Part shown: piece after piece, positions 34,371 through 42,727 of the stretch
How the letters are laid out: each line of letters begins with the position of its first letter
How positions within the stretch are numbered: the first letter of the stretch is position 1
Assembly (NCBI GenBank): GCA_048595745.1
Contig: CP184361.1
DNA length: 64,000 nt
Direction: 5' to 3' (one strand)
Origin: Aquipseudomonas alcaligenes_A
Lineage (GTDB): Bacteria; Pseudomonadota; Gammaproteobacteria; Pseudomonadales; Pseudomonadaceae
Program-made: the position numbers and the translations under genes
The notes under the pieces: model-generated
The model's input: the letters and a program-made list of their open reading frames with translations, nothing else
Told to the model about the DNA's origin: nothing
Databases searched by the model: none

Positions 34371-36680
34371 TCAGTACTGCCAGGAGGCGGAAACGCGGAA
34401 GTTGCGGCCGACCTCGCTGTAGTAGTCGTCCGGCTGCGCCAGGGTGCCGGTGGGCACGTTCAGCGCATTCCAGTACTTCTTGTCGAGGGCGTTGAACAGG
34501 CCAGCCTGGAACTTCACGCCTTTCAGCTCGGCGGGCTGCCACCAGCCGGTCATGTCGACCACGCCGTAGCCCGGGGCCTCGAAGTCGCCTGCGTTCTCCA
34601 CCTTGTCGCGGGCCGCTGCAGCACGCAGCATCAGGTCGGCGCCGTACTGGTCACGCGTATAGCTCAGGCCGAGCAGACTGGTGATCGGCGCCACCGAACT
34701 CAGGCGCTGATTGGTTTCCAGATCTTCGCCGTTGGCCCAGGCCACGGAACCCCAGAGCTTCCAGTGCGGCACGAACTCCCAGTGCGCGGCCACCTCAGCG
34801 CCGTAGATCTGCACGCGGGCGCGGTTTTCGGTGCGGGTCACGCCCATCGGGTAGTCGGCGGCGCTGAGGCCGATGGCGGCCAGTTCGGCGGCGCTCATCG
34901 CCACGTCATCGTCGATGAAGTTCTTGTAGTGGTTATCGAACAGGCTGAGCGAGCCGCCCAGCTTGTCGTTGCCCAGTTGCGCGCCGATCTCGTAGCCGTT
35001 GCTTTCTTCCGGCTTGAGGTCGGTGTTGCCCAGGCGCAGGTAGCTGCCTTCGGCGCCGTAGTTCATGTACAGCTGAGTGGCGTCCGGCGCCTTGAAGCCC
35101 TGGGCCCATTGCGCGTAAAGCAGCGCTTCCTCGGCCACCTGCCAGGTCGCCAGCAGGCTGCCGGACAGCTTGTGGTCGGTGCTGGCCTGCAGGGTCTGGT
35201 CGTTGGTCGGGTTGACGTTGTTGGCGAAGTCGCCGGTGGCTTTCGGGTCCTGCTTGTAGTGGTCGTAGCGCAGGCCCGGGGTCAGCTTGACGCGGCCATC
35301 GGCGAAGCTGATCTCGTCGGTGGCGTAGAGCGCCCACTGGGTGCCTTCGGCCTTGGGCATGTCGGCCTGGTTGGTGTGCAGGAAGTCACAGGCGGCCGGG
35401 CCCATGTACATCGGATGGCTCGGCGAAATGCTGAAGCCCGGGCAGTTGTCGTAGCCCTCGGAAACCTGCTCGGTGTTGATCTGGTAAAGCTCGCCGCCCA
35501 GGGTCAGCTTGTTCGGCAGTCCGGCGATATCGAGGGTCTTGCCGAGATTGCCGGAGACGCCGTAAAGCTCTTTCTCGATCTGGTTGTCGCGGCCGAAGTT
35601 GCCGCTCGGGTACTTGTAGGGGTTGCCTGGCAGGCCAAAGCGCCGGAAAGTCGAGTCCGGAATGCGAGCTCGCGAGTCGGATACCGTACGCACGCCGTTC
35701 TGGTCGTCATGGCGGCGCAGCTTCTGCCAGTAGACGATGGCGTTGGCGCTGTCGATCAGGCCCTGGTCGTCTTCGGTCTGGAAGGCGTAGTCGACGGACA
35801 GGCGCTGGCGCTTGTTGTTTTCCTCGGTGCTGTTTTCACCGATCAGGTAGGTGCTGCCCTGGTTGGTGCGGCTGTCGATGTCGTTCTGCCGCTCGAACAG
35901 CTCGGCGGTGAAACCGACCTTGTGGCCACCGTCGAAACGCTGCTGCAGTTTGACCAGCAGGCTCTGCTGTTCGGTATCGGCCGGGTTGGCTTCGGTACGG
36001 CGGGTGCCGTAGCTGTTGGCGTCGCCGCCGCTTTCCAGTTCATGGCCCTGGCGCTGTCCGGCCTGCAGCAACCACGCGGTGTCCTGGTAGCGGCCGGCCA
36101 TTGCGCCGTTGAGGCCCCAGCTGTGGTCGGCGCTGTCGTAGTCGCTCTTGACCAGGCTGCCGAAGTCCTTGCCCTCGGACAGCAGGTCTTCCGGGTTGAG
36201 GGTGAACAGCTGCACGGCGCCACCCAGGGCACCGGAGCCGACCAGGCTGGAGTTGGCGCCGCGCACGATATCCACCGCGGACAGGCCGTTGAAATCGATC
36301 GAATCCAGGCCGCCCTGAGCACCGCCGGTCGGGCCCTGACTGCGTGCGCCGTCGGTCAGCCACGGCACGCGGATACCGTCGATAGTGGTCAGCACGCGGT
36401 CGCGGTCCAGGCCGCGGATGTTGATGCTTTCGCTGGTGCGGCTGTAATTCACGCCGGGCTCTGAGCGCTTGCCGAGATCATCGAAGCTGCGGATCTGGCG
36501 CTCGTCCAGGGTCTTGGCGTCGGTGCGGCTGGTAGTGGGCAGCTCATCCTGCACGGCATTACCGGTGACCAGGGTGGTATCGAGCGTGGCGCTGCTGGTA
36601 GTGGTCTGTGCGAATGCCAGCGACGGGCTGAGCAGCAACAGCGCCATCCAGGGGCGCAGGGCGAAGGGTGGTGTGGGCAT
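34371..36680 (-). CDS. phuR: TonB-dependent outer-membrane haem/haemoglobin receptor
   Basis: PhuR imports haem across the outer membrane with TonB energy. The 769-residue product has a signal peptide ending SLAFAQ and a plug domain (INIRGLDRDRVLTTIDGIRV). The large beta-barrel ends FRVSASWQY with the terminal aromatic residue of outer-membrane proteins. QGFKAPDA is a FRAP-like box and NTDLKPE an NPNL-like box, both typical of haem receptors. It is transcribed divergently from phuSTUV with a 201-bp shared regulatory region, the same layout as the phu locus of P. aeruginosa. Confidence 0.93.
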   Translation of the reverse strand: MPTPPFALRPWMALLLLSPSLAFAQTTTSSATLDTTLVTGNAVQDELPTTSRTDAKTLDERQIRSFDDLGKRSEPGVNYSRTSESINIRGLDRDRVLTTIDGIRVPWLTDGARSQGPTGGAQGGLDSIDFNGLSAVDIVRGANSSLVGSGALGGAVQLFTLNPEDLLSEGKDFGSLVKSDYDSADHSWGLNGAMAGRYQDTAWLLQAGQRQGHELESGGDANSYGTRRTEANPADTEQQSLLVKLQQRFDGGHKVGFTAELFERQNDIDSRTNQGSTYLIGENSTEENNKRQRLSVDYAFQTEDDQGLIDSANAIVYWQKLRRHDDQNGVRTVSDSRARIPDSTFRRFGLPGNPYKYPSGNFGRDNQIEKELYGVSGNLGKTLDIAGLPNKLTLGGELYQINTEQVSEGYDNCPGFSISPSHPMYMGPAACDFLHTNQADMPKAEGTQWALYATDEISFADGRVKLTPGLRYDHYKQDPKATGDFANNVNPTNDQTLQASTDHKLSGSLLATWQVAEEALLYAQWAQGFKAPDATQLYMNYGAEGSYLRLGNTDLKPEESNGYEIGAQLGNDKLGGSLSLFDNHYKNFIDDDVAMSAAELAAIGLSAADYPMGVTRTENRARVQIYGAEVAAHWEFVPHWKLWGSVAWANGEDLETNQRLSSVAPITSLLGLSYTRDQYGADLMLRAAAARDKVENAGDFEAPGYGVVDMTGWWQPAELKGVKFQAGLFNALDKKYWNALNVPTGTLAQPDDYYSEVGRNFRVSASWQY

Positions 36681-36754
36681 GGCATGACTCCCGCAAGTGG
36701 CTCTTGGTGGCCGGTGGATTTGGCGGGCAGCACGTTACTGGATTGATCCATTCA

Positions 36755-36800
36755 AATGCAAACAATTCTCACAAGCATTGGAAAATGATTAGTGTTGATG
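36755..36800. promoter_or_regulatory. Fur-box-like sites between phuR and phuS
   Basis: AATGC...GCATT palindromic ends enclose AAACAATTCTCACAA at 36755-36779, and a second AT-rich block, GAAAATGATTAGTGTTGATG, follows at 36781-36800. Both partly match GATAATGATAATCATTATC. Fur control of this locus is known in P. aeruginosa; the exact sites are inferred. Confidence 0.5.
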
Positions 36801-36881
36801 TAGTCTGCGCCGACTCGAGCGAGCCGTCGTACCCATGGGGGTAGGGGGTGTGCTCGCCCAATAGCGCTAAGAGGTAGCACC

Positions 36882-37949
36882 ATGACCATGCCGATGACCC
36901 TTTCCAACGCCAGCCATCTGTACCAGGAATGGCAGCGCCTGCGCGCCGCACAGCCCGGACTGCGTGCGCGTGATGCCGCCGCCCGGCTTGGCGTCAGCGA
37001 GGCCGAACTCACCGCCGGCCGCCTCGGCGTAGATGCCGTGCGCCTGCGTACCGATTGGGCCGCGCTGCTGCCGGCCCTGGGTGAGCTGGGCTACATCATG
37101 GCGCTGACGCGTAACGAGCATTGCGTGCATGAGCGCAAGGGCTACTACCGCGATGTCTCGGTCAGCGCCAACGGCGCCATGGGCCTGGTGGTGTCCGCCG
37201 ATATCGACCTGCGCCTGTTCATGACTCAGTGGGCCAGCGTGTTCGCCGTCGCCGAGCAGACCGAACGCGGCCTGCAGCGCAGCATCCAGGTGTTCGACCG
37301 GCAGGGCACGGCCGTACACAAGGTCTACCTGACCGAGCGAAGCGAGGAGGCGGCCTGGGCGCCGCTGGTCGAGCGTTTCCGTGCCGAGGTGCAGAGCGCC
37401 GAGCTGGACCTGCAGCCGCTGCCGGAGGCCAAGGCCCCGCGTGCCGATGCCGAAGTGGATGCCGCCGCCCTGCGCGCCGACTGGGCGCAGCTGAAGGACA
37501 CCCATCATTTCTTCGCCATGCTCAAGCGCCATGACGTGGCGCGCACCCAGGCCCTGCGCCTGGCCGGTCGCGACTGGGCCGAGCCGCTGGCCACCGCCGA
37601 GCTGCCCAAGTTGCTGGAAGAAGCGGGGGCGCGTGAAGTCCCGATCATGGTGTTCGTTGGCAACCCGCACTGCATCCAGATCCACTCCGGCACCGTGAGC
37701 AACCTGCGCTGGATGGGCGACTGGTTCAATGTGCTCGATCCCGAGTTCAACCTGCATCTGAAGACGCCGGGCGTGGTCGAGCTGTGGCGTGTGCGCAAGC
37801 CCAGCAGCGACGGCGTGATCACCAGCTACGAGGCGTTCGATGCCGCTGGCGAGCTGGTGGTGCAGCTGTTTGGCGCGCGCAAGCCGGGCATCCCGGAGCT
37901 GGCCGAATGGCGTGACCTGGCCGAAACCGCCGTTGCTCTGGAGGCCTGA
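36882..37949 (+). CDS. phuS: Cytoplasmic haem-trafficking protein
   Basis: PhuS/HemS-family proteins carry haem from the importer to haem oxygenase. The 355-residue product has two repeated halves typical of the family, and His208-His209 in KDTHHFF occupy the region of the haem ligand His209 of P. aeruginosa PhuS. Other family segments are ALTRNEHCVHERKGYY and GNPHCIQIHSG. The ATG at 36882 follows GAGGTAG. It is first in phuSTUV, and phuT starts one base after its stop. Confidence 0.94.
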   Translation: MTMPMTLSNASHLYQEWQRLRAAQPGLRARDAAARLGVSEAELTAGRLGVDAVRLRTDWAALLPALGELGYIMALTRNEHCVHERKGYYRDVSVSANGAMGLVVSADIDLRLFMTQWASVFAVAEQTERGLQRSIQVFDRQGTAVHKVYLTERSEEAAWAPLVERFRAEVQSAELDLQPLPEAKAPRADAEVDAAALRADWAQLKDTHHFFAMLKRHDVARTQALRLAGRDWAEPLATAELPKLLEEAGAREVPIMVFVGNPHCIQIHSGTVSNLRWMGDWFNVLDPEFNLHLKTPGVVELWRVRKPSSDGVITSYEAFDAAGELVVQLFGARKPGIPELAEWRDLAETAVALEA

Positions 37950-37950
37950 T

Positions 37951-38838
37951 ATGCGCCTCGCCAACTGCGTTCTGCTGTGCAGCAGCCTGCTGTTCAGCCA
38001 TGCCGCTGCGGCCGCCGAGTTGCCGCAGCGCTGGGTCAGCTCGGGAGGCTCCCTCAGCGAGTGGGTGGTGCGCCTCGGGGGGGAGAGCAAACTGGTCGGC
38101 GTTGACACCACCAGCCTGCACCCGCAGTCGCTGCGCCAGTTGCCGAGTGTCGGCTATCAGCGTGCGCTGTCCGCGGAAGGCGTGCTTTCGCTGCGCCCGG
38201 ATATCCTGATCGGCAGCGAGGAAATGGGCCCGCCGCCAGTGGTGGCGCAGATCGCGGCGGCCGGGGTGCGGGTGGAGAGCCTGTCGGCCAAGCCTGACCT
38301 TGCGACCCTGGAACACAATGTCCTGCGCCTGGGCGAGCTGCTAGGCGTGCCCGCGCAGGCGCGCGAACAGATGGCCGCCTATCGCCAACAGCTGCAAGAC
38401 CAGGCGCAATGGGTAACAGAGGCACAGCGCAGGCAGGCGCCACCGCGAGTGTTGATGCTGCTCGGGCATGCCGGCAGCAACCTCATGGCGGCCGGCCAGG
38501 GCAGCCTGGCGGTGTGGCTGATTGAGCAGGCTGGCGGCGAGAGCCCGGTGGCGCATCAGGGCTACAAGGCGCTCTCCAACGAGGCGCTGCTGGCGCTGGA
38601 CCCGCAGGTGCTGATCGTCGCCGACCGCAGCCTGCACGGCGAGGAGGCGCGCCAGGCACTGCTCAAGCATAATCCGTTGTTGCAGCAGACCCGTGCGGTG
38701 CGCGATGGCCGCCTACTGACCCTCGACCCGACCCTGCTGGTTGGCGGCCTGGGTCCGCGTCTGCCCGAGGGGCTGGCCGAGCTGTCGGCGGCCTTTTATC
38801 CTTCCGCGCAAGCACTGACGGCCGAACTCGACCGATGA
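37951..38838 (+). CDS. phuT: Periplasmic haem-binding protein of the ABC importer
   Basis: The 295-residue product has a signal peptide (MRLANCVLLCSSLLFSHAAA) and a class III solute-binding fold. Tyr69 in SVGYQRALSAEG corresponds to the haem-ligating Tyr of PhuT/ShuT, followed by RPDILIGSEEMGPP. A frame extends upstream to 37840, within phuS, and is not supported. It overlaps phuU by four bases (ATGA). Confidence 0.93.
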   Translation: MRLANCVLLCSSLLFSHAAAAAELPQRWVSSGGSLSEWVVRLGGESKLVGVDTTSLHPQSLRQLPSVGYQRALSAEGVLSLRPDILIGSEEMGPPPVVAQIAAAGVRVESLSAKPDLATLEHNVLRLGELLGVPAQAREQMAAYRQQLQDQAQWVTEAQRRQAPPRVLMLLGHAGSNLMAAGQGSLAVWLIEQAGGESPVAHQGYKALSNEALLALDPQVLIVADRSLHGEEARQALLKHNPLLQQTRAVRDGRLLTLDPTLLVGGLGPRLPEGLAELSAAFYPSAQALTAELDR

Positions 38839-39872
38839 ACCCTGTTTTCCGACCCCGCCCCTTGCTGCTGGCGCTGGGCGCGCTGCTCCTACTCGCGTTC
38901 TGGCTGTCGCTGGCCCTGGGGCCGGTGAGCCTGCCGCTGGGCGATACCCTGCTGGCCGCGCTGCGCCTGCTCGGCGTGCCGGTCGGCAGCGCCGAGCTGC
39001 AGCAGGCCGAGCTGATCCTTGGTCAGATCCGCCTGCCGCGCAGCCTGCTCGGCCTCTGCGTGGGCGCAGTGCTGGCCCTGTCCGGCGTGGCCATGCAGGG
39101 CCTGTTCCGCAACCCGCTGGCCGACCCCGGCCTGGTCGGCGTGGCCGGCGGTGCGGCGCTGGGGGCGGCCATCGCCATCGTCGGCGGCAGCCTGATTGGC
39201 GGCCTGCCAGCAGCCTGGTCGCCCTACCTGCTGTCGATCTGTGCCTTCGCAGGCGGCCTGCTGGTCACGGCGATCGTCTACCGCTTTGGTCGCCGCGACG
39301 GGCAGACCCATGTCGCCACCATGCTGCTGGCCGGCGTGGCGATGACCGCCATGTCCGGTGCCGGCGTCGGCCTGTTCACCTACCTGGCCGACGATGCCAC
39401 CCTGCGCAGCCTGACGTTCTGGAACCTCGGCAGCCTCAACGGTGCCAGCTACCCAAGGCTATGGCCGTTGCTGCTGGTGACCCTCGGCGTGGCGCTGTGG
39501 TTGCCACGCCGCGCCGACGCGCTCAATGCCCTGCTGCTGGGGGAATCGGAGGCACGCCATCTGGGCTTCAACGTCGAACGGATCAAGCTGGAGCTGGTGC
39601 TGTGCACCGCCCTGGGCGTCGGTGCCGCCGTGGCGGCCGCCGGCCTGATCGGTTTCATCGGCCTGGTGGTGCCGCACCTGATGCGCCTGCTGGTCGGGCC
39701 GGATCACCGCGTGCTGCTGCCGGCCTCCCTGCTGGCCGGGGCCAGCCTACTGTTGCTGGCTGACCTCGCCGCACGCCTGGTGCTCGCGCCGGCCGAGCTG
39801 CCGATCGGCATCATCACGGCGCTGCTCGGCGGGCCCTTCTTCCTTTATCTGCTGGTGCGGGGGCGAGCCTGA
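38835..39872 (+). CDS. phuU: Haem ABC transporter permease
   Basis: A BtuC/FecCD-type inner-membrane permease of 345 residues with about ten membrane segments. Conserved parts are RLPRSLLGLCVGAVLALSG, GLFRNPLADPGLVGVAGGAALG and the coupling segment AAAGLIGFIGLVVPHLMRL. It overlaps phuT by ATGA, and its TGA overlaps the phuV ATG, so all are probably translated together. It forms the membrane channel for haem delivered by PhuT. Confidence 0.94.
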   Translation: MNPVFRPRPLLLALGALLLLAFWLSLALGPVSLPLGDTLLAALRLLGVPVGSAELQQAELILGQIRLPRSLLGLCVGAVLALSGVAMQGLFRNPLADPGLVGVAGGAALGAAIAIVGGSLIGGLPAAWSPYLLSICAFAGGLLVTAIVYRFGRRDGQTHVATMLLAGVAMTAMSGAGVGLFTYLADDATLRSLTFWNLGSLNGASYPRLWPLLLVTLGVALWLPRRADALNALLLGESEARHLGFNVERIKLELVLCTALGVGAAVAAAGLIGFIGLVVPHLMRLLVGPDHRVLLPASLLAGASLLLLADLAARLVLAPAELPIGIITALLGGPFFLYLLVRGRA

Positions 39873-40639
39873 TGCTGCGTGCCGATAATCTCAGCGTCCG
39901 GCGCGGGCCCTGCACCGTGCTGGCCGATATCGACCTGCACCTGCAGCCGGGCCAGGTGCTCGGCGTGCTCGGCCCCAACGGGGCCGGCAAGAGCACGCTG
40001 CTCGGTGCCCTCAGTGGCGAGCTGGAGGCCGCCGCCGGCAGCGTGACCCTAGACGGGCGCGCGCTGGGTGCCTGGTCCGGCCTGGAGCGTGCGCGGCGCC
40101 TGGCCGTGTTGCCGCAGAGTTCGACCCTGAATTTCGCCTTTCCGGTACTCGACGTGGTCGGCATGGGGCGCCTGCCGCATGCCAGCGGCCGCGTACGCGA
40201 TGGCGAAATCGTCGAGGCGGCGCTGCGTGCCGCAGACGCCGAGCACCTGCGCGGGCGCAGCTACCTGGCGCTGTCTGGCGGCGAGCGCCAGCGTGTGCAC
40301 CTGGCACGGGTGCTGGCGCAACTGTGGCCGGGTGGGGAAGGGCAGGTGTTGCTGCTGGACGAGCCGACTTCGGCCCTCGACCCGCTGCACCAGCACACCA
40401 CCCTGCAGGCCGTGCGCGATTTCGCCAGCCAGGGCGCGGCGGTGCTGGTCATCCTGCACGACCTTAATCTGGCGGCGCGCTACTGTGACCGTATCCTGCT
40501 GCTGCAGCACGGGCGGCCACACGGTTACGGCACGCCGGACGAGGTGCTGCAGGCCGAGCCGCTGCGCCAGGTGTTCGGCCTCGACGTGCTGATCCAGCGC
40601 CACCCGGAGCGTAGGCATCCGCTGATAGTGGCGCGATAA
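39872..40639 (+). CDS. phuV: Haem ABC transporter ATP-binding protein
   Basis: A 255-residue ABC ATPase of the HmuV family. Walker A is GPNGAGKST, the signature LSGGERQR, Walker B LLLDEPTSALD, and the switch His lies in VILHDLNLAARY. It powers PhuU. Start and stop fit an operon with phuU; a repeat element follows before the next gene. Confidence 0.95.
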   Translation: MLRADNLSVRRGPCTVLADIDLHLQPGQVLGVLGPNGAGKSTLLGALSGELEAAAGSVTLDGRALGAWSGLERARRLAVLPQSSTLNFAFPVLDVVGMGRLPHASGRVRDGEIVEAALRAADAEHLRGRSYLALSGGERQRVHLARVLAQLWPGGEGQVLLLDEPTSALDPLHQHTTLQAVRDFASQGAAVLVILHDLNLAARYCDRILLLQHGRPHGYGTPDEVLQAEPLRQVFGLDVLIQRHPERRHPLIVAR

Positions 40640-40661
40640 ATATGTAGCCCGAACGAACTCC

Positions 40662-40735
40662 CCTCGCCCACTTGTGGGAGAGGGGCCGGGGGAGAGGGTC
40701 GGGCCTATAACCCTCTCCCTAACCCTCTCCACTAG
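40662..40735. repeat. CCCTCTCC/GGGAGAGG-rich interspersed repeat
   Basis: Between phuV and the lipoprotein gene lie CCCCTCGCCCAC-TTGT-GGGAGAGGGG as a hairpin, then GGGGGAGAGGGT and two CCCTCTCC blocks (CCCTCTCCCTAACCCTCTCC). The mirror-like and inverted copies of GGAGAGGG suggest an extragenic repeat of the kind often seen in Pseudomonas. It could modulate readthrough from phuV. Confidence 0.5.
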
Positions 40736-40783
40736 GCGTGCCCTCGTAAACAGTAGAGGGGACCTATCCATTAAGGAACCTGC

Positions 40784-41671
40784 ATGCGCATCCTGCTGCT
40801 CTGCCTCATTCCCCTGCTGGCCGCCTGCCATTCGCGTGGTGTGCTGCCGCCGCCGTCGCCCATCGCGCCCGAGGGGCGAGACCATGCCCAGCTGGGGCAG
40901 ATCGTCGAGCTGGCCAGCGGCCAGGTCATCACCCCGCAGCAACTGGTCGAGCGCCTGGCCAAGGCACCGCGGGTGCTGGTCGGCGAACAGCACGACAACC
41001 CCGATCATCACGCCCTGCAACTATGGCTGTCGCGCGAACTGGCGGCGCAGCGCCCGCAAGGCAGCCTGCTGCTGGAGATGCTCAATCCCGACCAGCAGGC
41101 CAGGGTCGAGCAGGTACAGGCCGACGTGCGCGCCGGCCGTGCGCCGCGGGATACCTTCGCCGCGCTGGCCTGGCAGCCAGGCTGGGACTGGGGGCTCTAC
41201 GGCGCGCTGGTGCAGTACCAGTTGCGCCAGCCTTACCCCTTGCTCGCGGCCAACCTGGACCGTGCCGAGATCATGCAGATCTATCGGGCGCGCCCGACTT
41301 TGCAGGGTGCGGCCTCCACCGCGCCGGCCGTGCAGGAAAAGCTGCAGGCAGACATTCGTGAGTCGCATTGCGGCCTGCTGCCGGACAGCCAGATCCCGGC
41401 CATGCTTGCCGTGCAGCAGCAGCGCGACCGACGCATGGCCGAGCGTCTGCTCGCCGCACCGCAACCGGCCATGTTGCTGGCCGGTGCCTTCCACGTGCGC
41501 AAGGACCTCGGCGTACCGCTGCATCTGGCCGACCTCGGCGCAAGCGAAGGCAACCTGGTGCTGATCCTCGCCGAAGTCGGCAAGCAGCCGGCTGCCGACA
41601 GCGCCGATTACGTCTGGTACACCGCCGCCAATGCGCCGGAGGATCACTGCGCCAAGCTGCTCAAGAAGTAG
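40784..41671 (+). CDS. phuW: ChaN-family (haem-binding, TIKI-fold) lipoprotein
   Basis: The 295-residue product starts with a lipoprotein signal (MRILLLCLIPLLAACHS, lipobox LLAAC). It matches the ChaN/DUF399 family, with VLVGEQHDNPDHHALQ and LLLEMLNPDQQA at its N-terminal half and LLAGAFHVRKDLGVPLHL near the end. Campylobacter ChaN binds haem, so a role in haem handling at the outer membrane fits its place after phuSTUV. The symbol follows the phu locus of P. aeruginosa from memory and is less certain than the family call. Confidence 0.82.
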   Translation: MRILLLCLIPLLAACHSRGVLPPPSPIAPEGRDHAQLGQIVELASGQVITPQQLVERLAKAPRVLVGEQHDNPDHHALQLWLSRELAAQRPQGSLLLEMLNPDQQARVEQVQADVRAGRAPRDTFAALAWQPGWDWGLYGALVQYQLRQPYPLLAANLDRAEIMQIYRARPTLQGAASTAPAVQEKLQADIRESHCGLLPDSQIPAMLAVQQQRDRRMAERLLAAPQPAMLLAGAFHVRKDLGVPLHLADLGASEGNLVLILAEVGKQPAADSADYVWYTAANAPEDHCAKLLKK

Positions 41672-41691
41672 GGCCAGGGCTATCACACAAC

Positions 41692-41718
41692 AAAAAGCCC
41701 CGCATTGCGGGGCTTTTT
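41692..41718 (+). terminator. Rho-independent terminator after the ChaN-like gene
   Basis: AGCCCCGC / GCGGGGCT with a short loop, followed by TTTTT and preceded by AAAAA, so it may also act on the other strand. Confidence 0.9.
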
Positions 41719-41734
41719 GTTGGCGGAGCTAAGT

Positions 41735-41857
41735 CTCGACTCTGCGAGCTAGAGCCAGCCGAGGCAGCAGCGCTCGCGGGCGCGGAGTTTACGCGCGGTA
41801 AATGAGCAAGCCCGCGAGTGCTGCTAACAACGGCTGGCCGACGCGCAGCAAGTCGAA
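41735..41857. repeat. Long imperfect inverted repeat with GCGGAGTTTAC...GTAAATGAGC core
   Basis: The left arm at 41754-41781 (GCCAGCCGAGGCAGCAG then CGCTCGCGGGC) pairs with the right arm at 41810-41838 (GCCCGCGAGTGCTGC then TAACAACGGCTGGC), with a few mismatches. Weaker pairing extends outward (CGACTCTGCG with CGCAGCAAGTCG). The core at 41782-41808 contains TTTAC-GCGCG-GTAAA. It fills the convergent gap between the ChaN-like gene and the SDR gene. It has no coding content and looks like a dispersed non-coding element. Confidence 0.55.
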
Positions 41858-41863
41858 ACGGTG

Positions 41864-42622
41864 TTACAGGCGCAGGCCGCCGTCGAGTTCCAGGATCCGC
41901 CCGGTGTAGTAGTCGTTCTCCATGATGTAAGCCACCGAGTGAGCGATCTCGGCCGGCTTGCCCATGCGCCGCAGCGGGATGCCGGAGGTCATCTTCTCCA
42001 GGGCTTCCGGCTTCATGCTGCCGGTCATCTCGGTCTCGATGAAGCCCGGGGCCACGCCGGCCACGCGGATGCCGTAACGTGCCAGTTCCTTGGCCCACAC
42101 CACGGTGTCGGCAGCAACGCCGGCCTTGGCCGCGGAGTAGTTGGCCTGGCCCATGTTGCCGGCGCGGGAGATGGAGGAGATGTTGACGATGGCGCCAGTG
42201 TTCTTCAGTTCGATCATCTTGGCGGCCACTTCGCGGGTGCAGAGGAACACGCCGGTCAGGTTGACGTCGATCACCGACTGCCACTGGGCCAGGCTCATTT
42301 TGGTCATTTCGCCATCCTTGATCTTGATGGTCAGACCATCACGCAGGATGCCGGCGTTGTTGACCAGGCCATTGATGGCGCCGAAGTCTTCGGCCACCTG
42401 GGCGACCATGTGGGTCACCTGCTCTTCGTTGGCCACGTTGCACAGGTAGGCGCGGGCGTCGCCACCAGCGGCCTTGCAGGCGGCCACGGCGTCGTCGAGT
42501 TTCTCCTGGTTGAGGTCGACCAGGGCCAGCTTGGCGCCCTTGGCGGCGAGGTACTCGCCCATGGCTCGGCCCAGGCCCTGACAGCCGCCGGTGATGATGA
42601 TGACTTTGTCTTTGAGTTCCAT
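41864..42622 (-). CDS. Short-chain dehydrogenase/3-oxoacyl-ACP reductase-like
   Basis: The 252-residue product is a classical SDR. It has the cofactor motif TGGCQGLGRAMG (11-22), NNAG, NISSISRAG with the catalytic Ser, YSAAK with Tyr and Lys, and the FabG-like PGFIETEMT. It therefore probably reduces a 3-oxoacyl thioester with NAD(P)H, but it is unlikely to be the main fabG because no fab genes are near. The ATG at 42622 has AGGGG upstream; a TTG 15 bases earlier is in frame but ignored. It is divergent from the HugZ-like gene, with a perfect palindrome between them. Confidence 0.88.
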   Translation of the reverse strand: MELKDKVIIITGGCQGLGRAMGEYLAAKGAKLALVDLNQEKLDDAVAACKAAGGDARAYLCNVANEEQVTHMVAQVAEDFGAINGLVNNAGILRDGLTIKIKDGEMTKMSLAQWQSVIDVNLTGVFLCTREVAAKMIELKNTGAIVNISSISRAGNMGQANYSAAKAGVAADTVVWAKELARYGIRVAGVAPGFIETEMTGSMKPEALEKMTSGIPLRRMGKPAEIAHSVAYIMENDYYTGRILELDGGLRL

Positions 42623-42675
42623 AACACTACCCCTCAAATGGTCTAGCAGGTGGCCTCGCCGGCGTTTCGGTGATT

Positions 42676-42691
42676 ACGAACGCCTGTTCGT
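42676..42691. promoter_or_regulatory. Palindrome ACGAAC-GCCT-GTTCGT between SDR and HugZ-like genes
   Basis: Perfect 6-bp arms with a 4-bp spacer lie in the 105-bp divergent region, 54 bases before the SDR start and 36 before the TTG start of the other gene. The size and symmetry suit a TetR-type operator. The cognate regulator is not in view. Confidence 0.45.
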
Positions 42692-42727
42692 CTCGTTTTC
42701 GACGAATTCTTTGCGAGGAGTCATAAA

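Noticed and set aside
34365..36464. A 699-codon open frame antisense to phuR
   Set aside because: High G+C codon bias on the real strand opens the opposite frame; the product is low-complexity Val/Ala/Gly-rich and has no family features.
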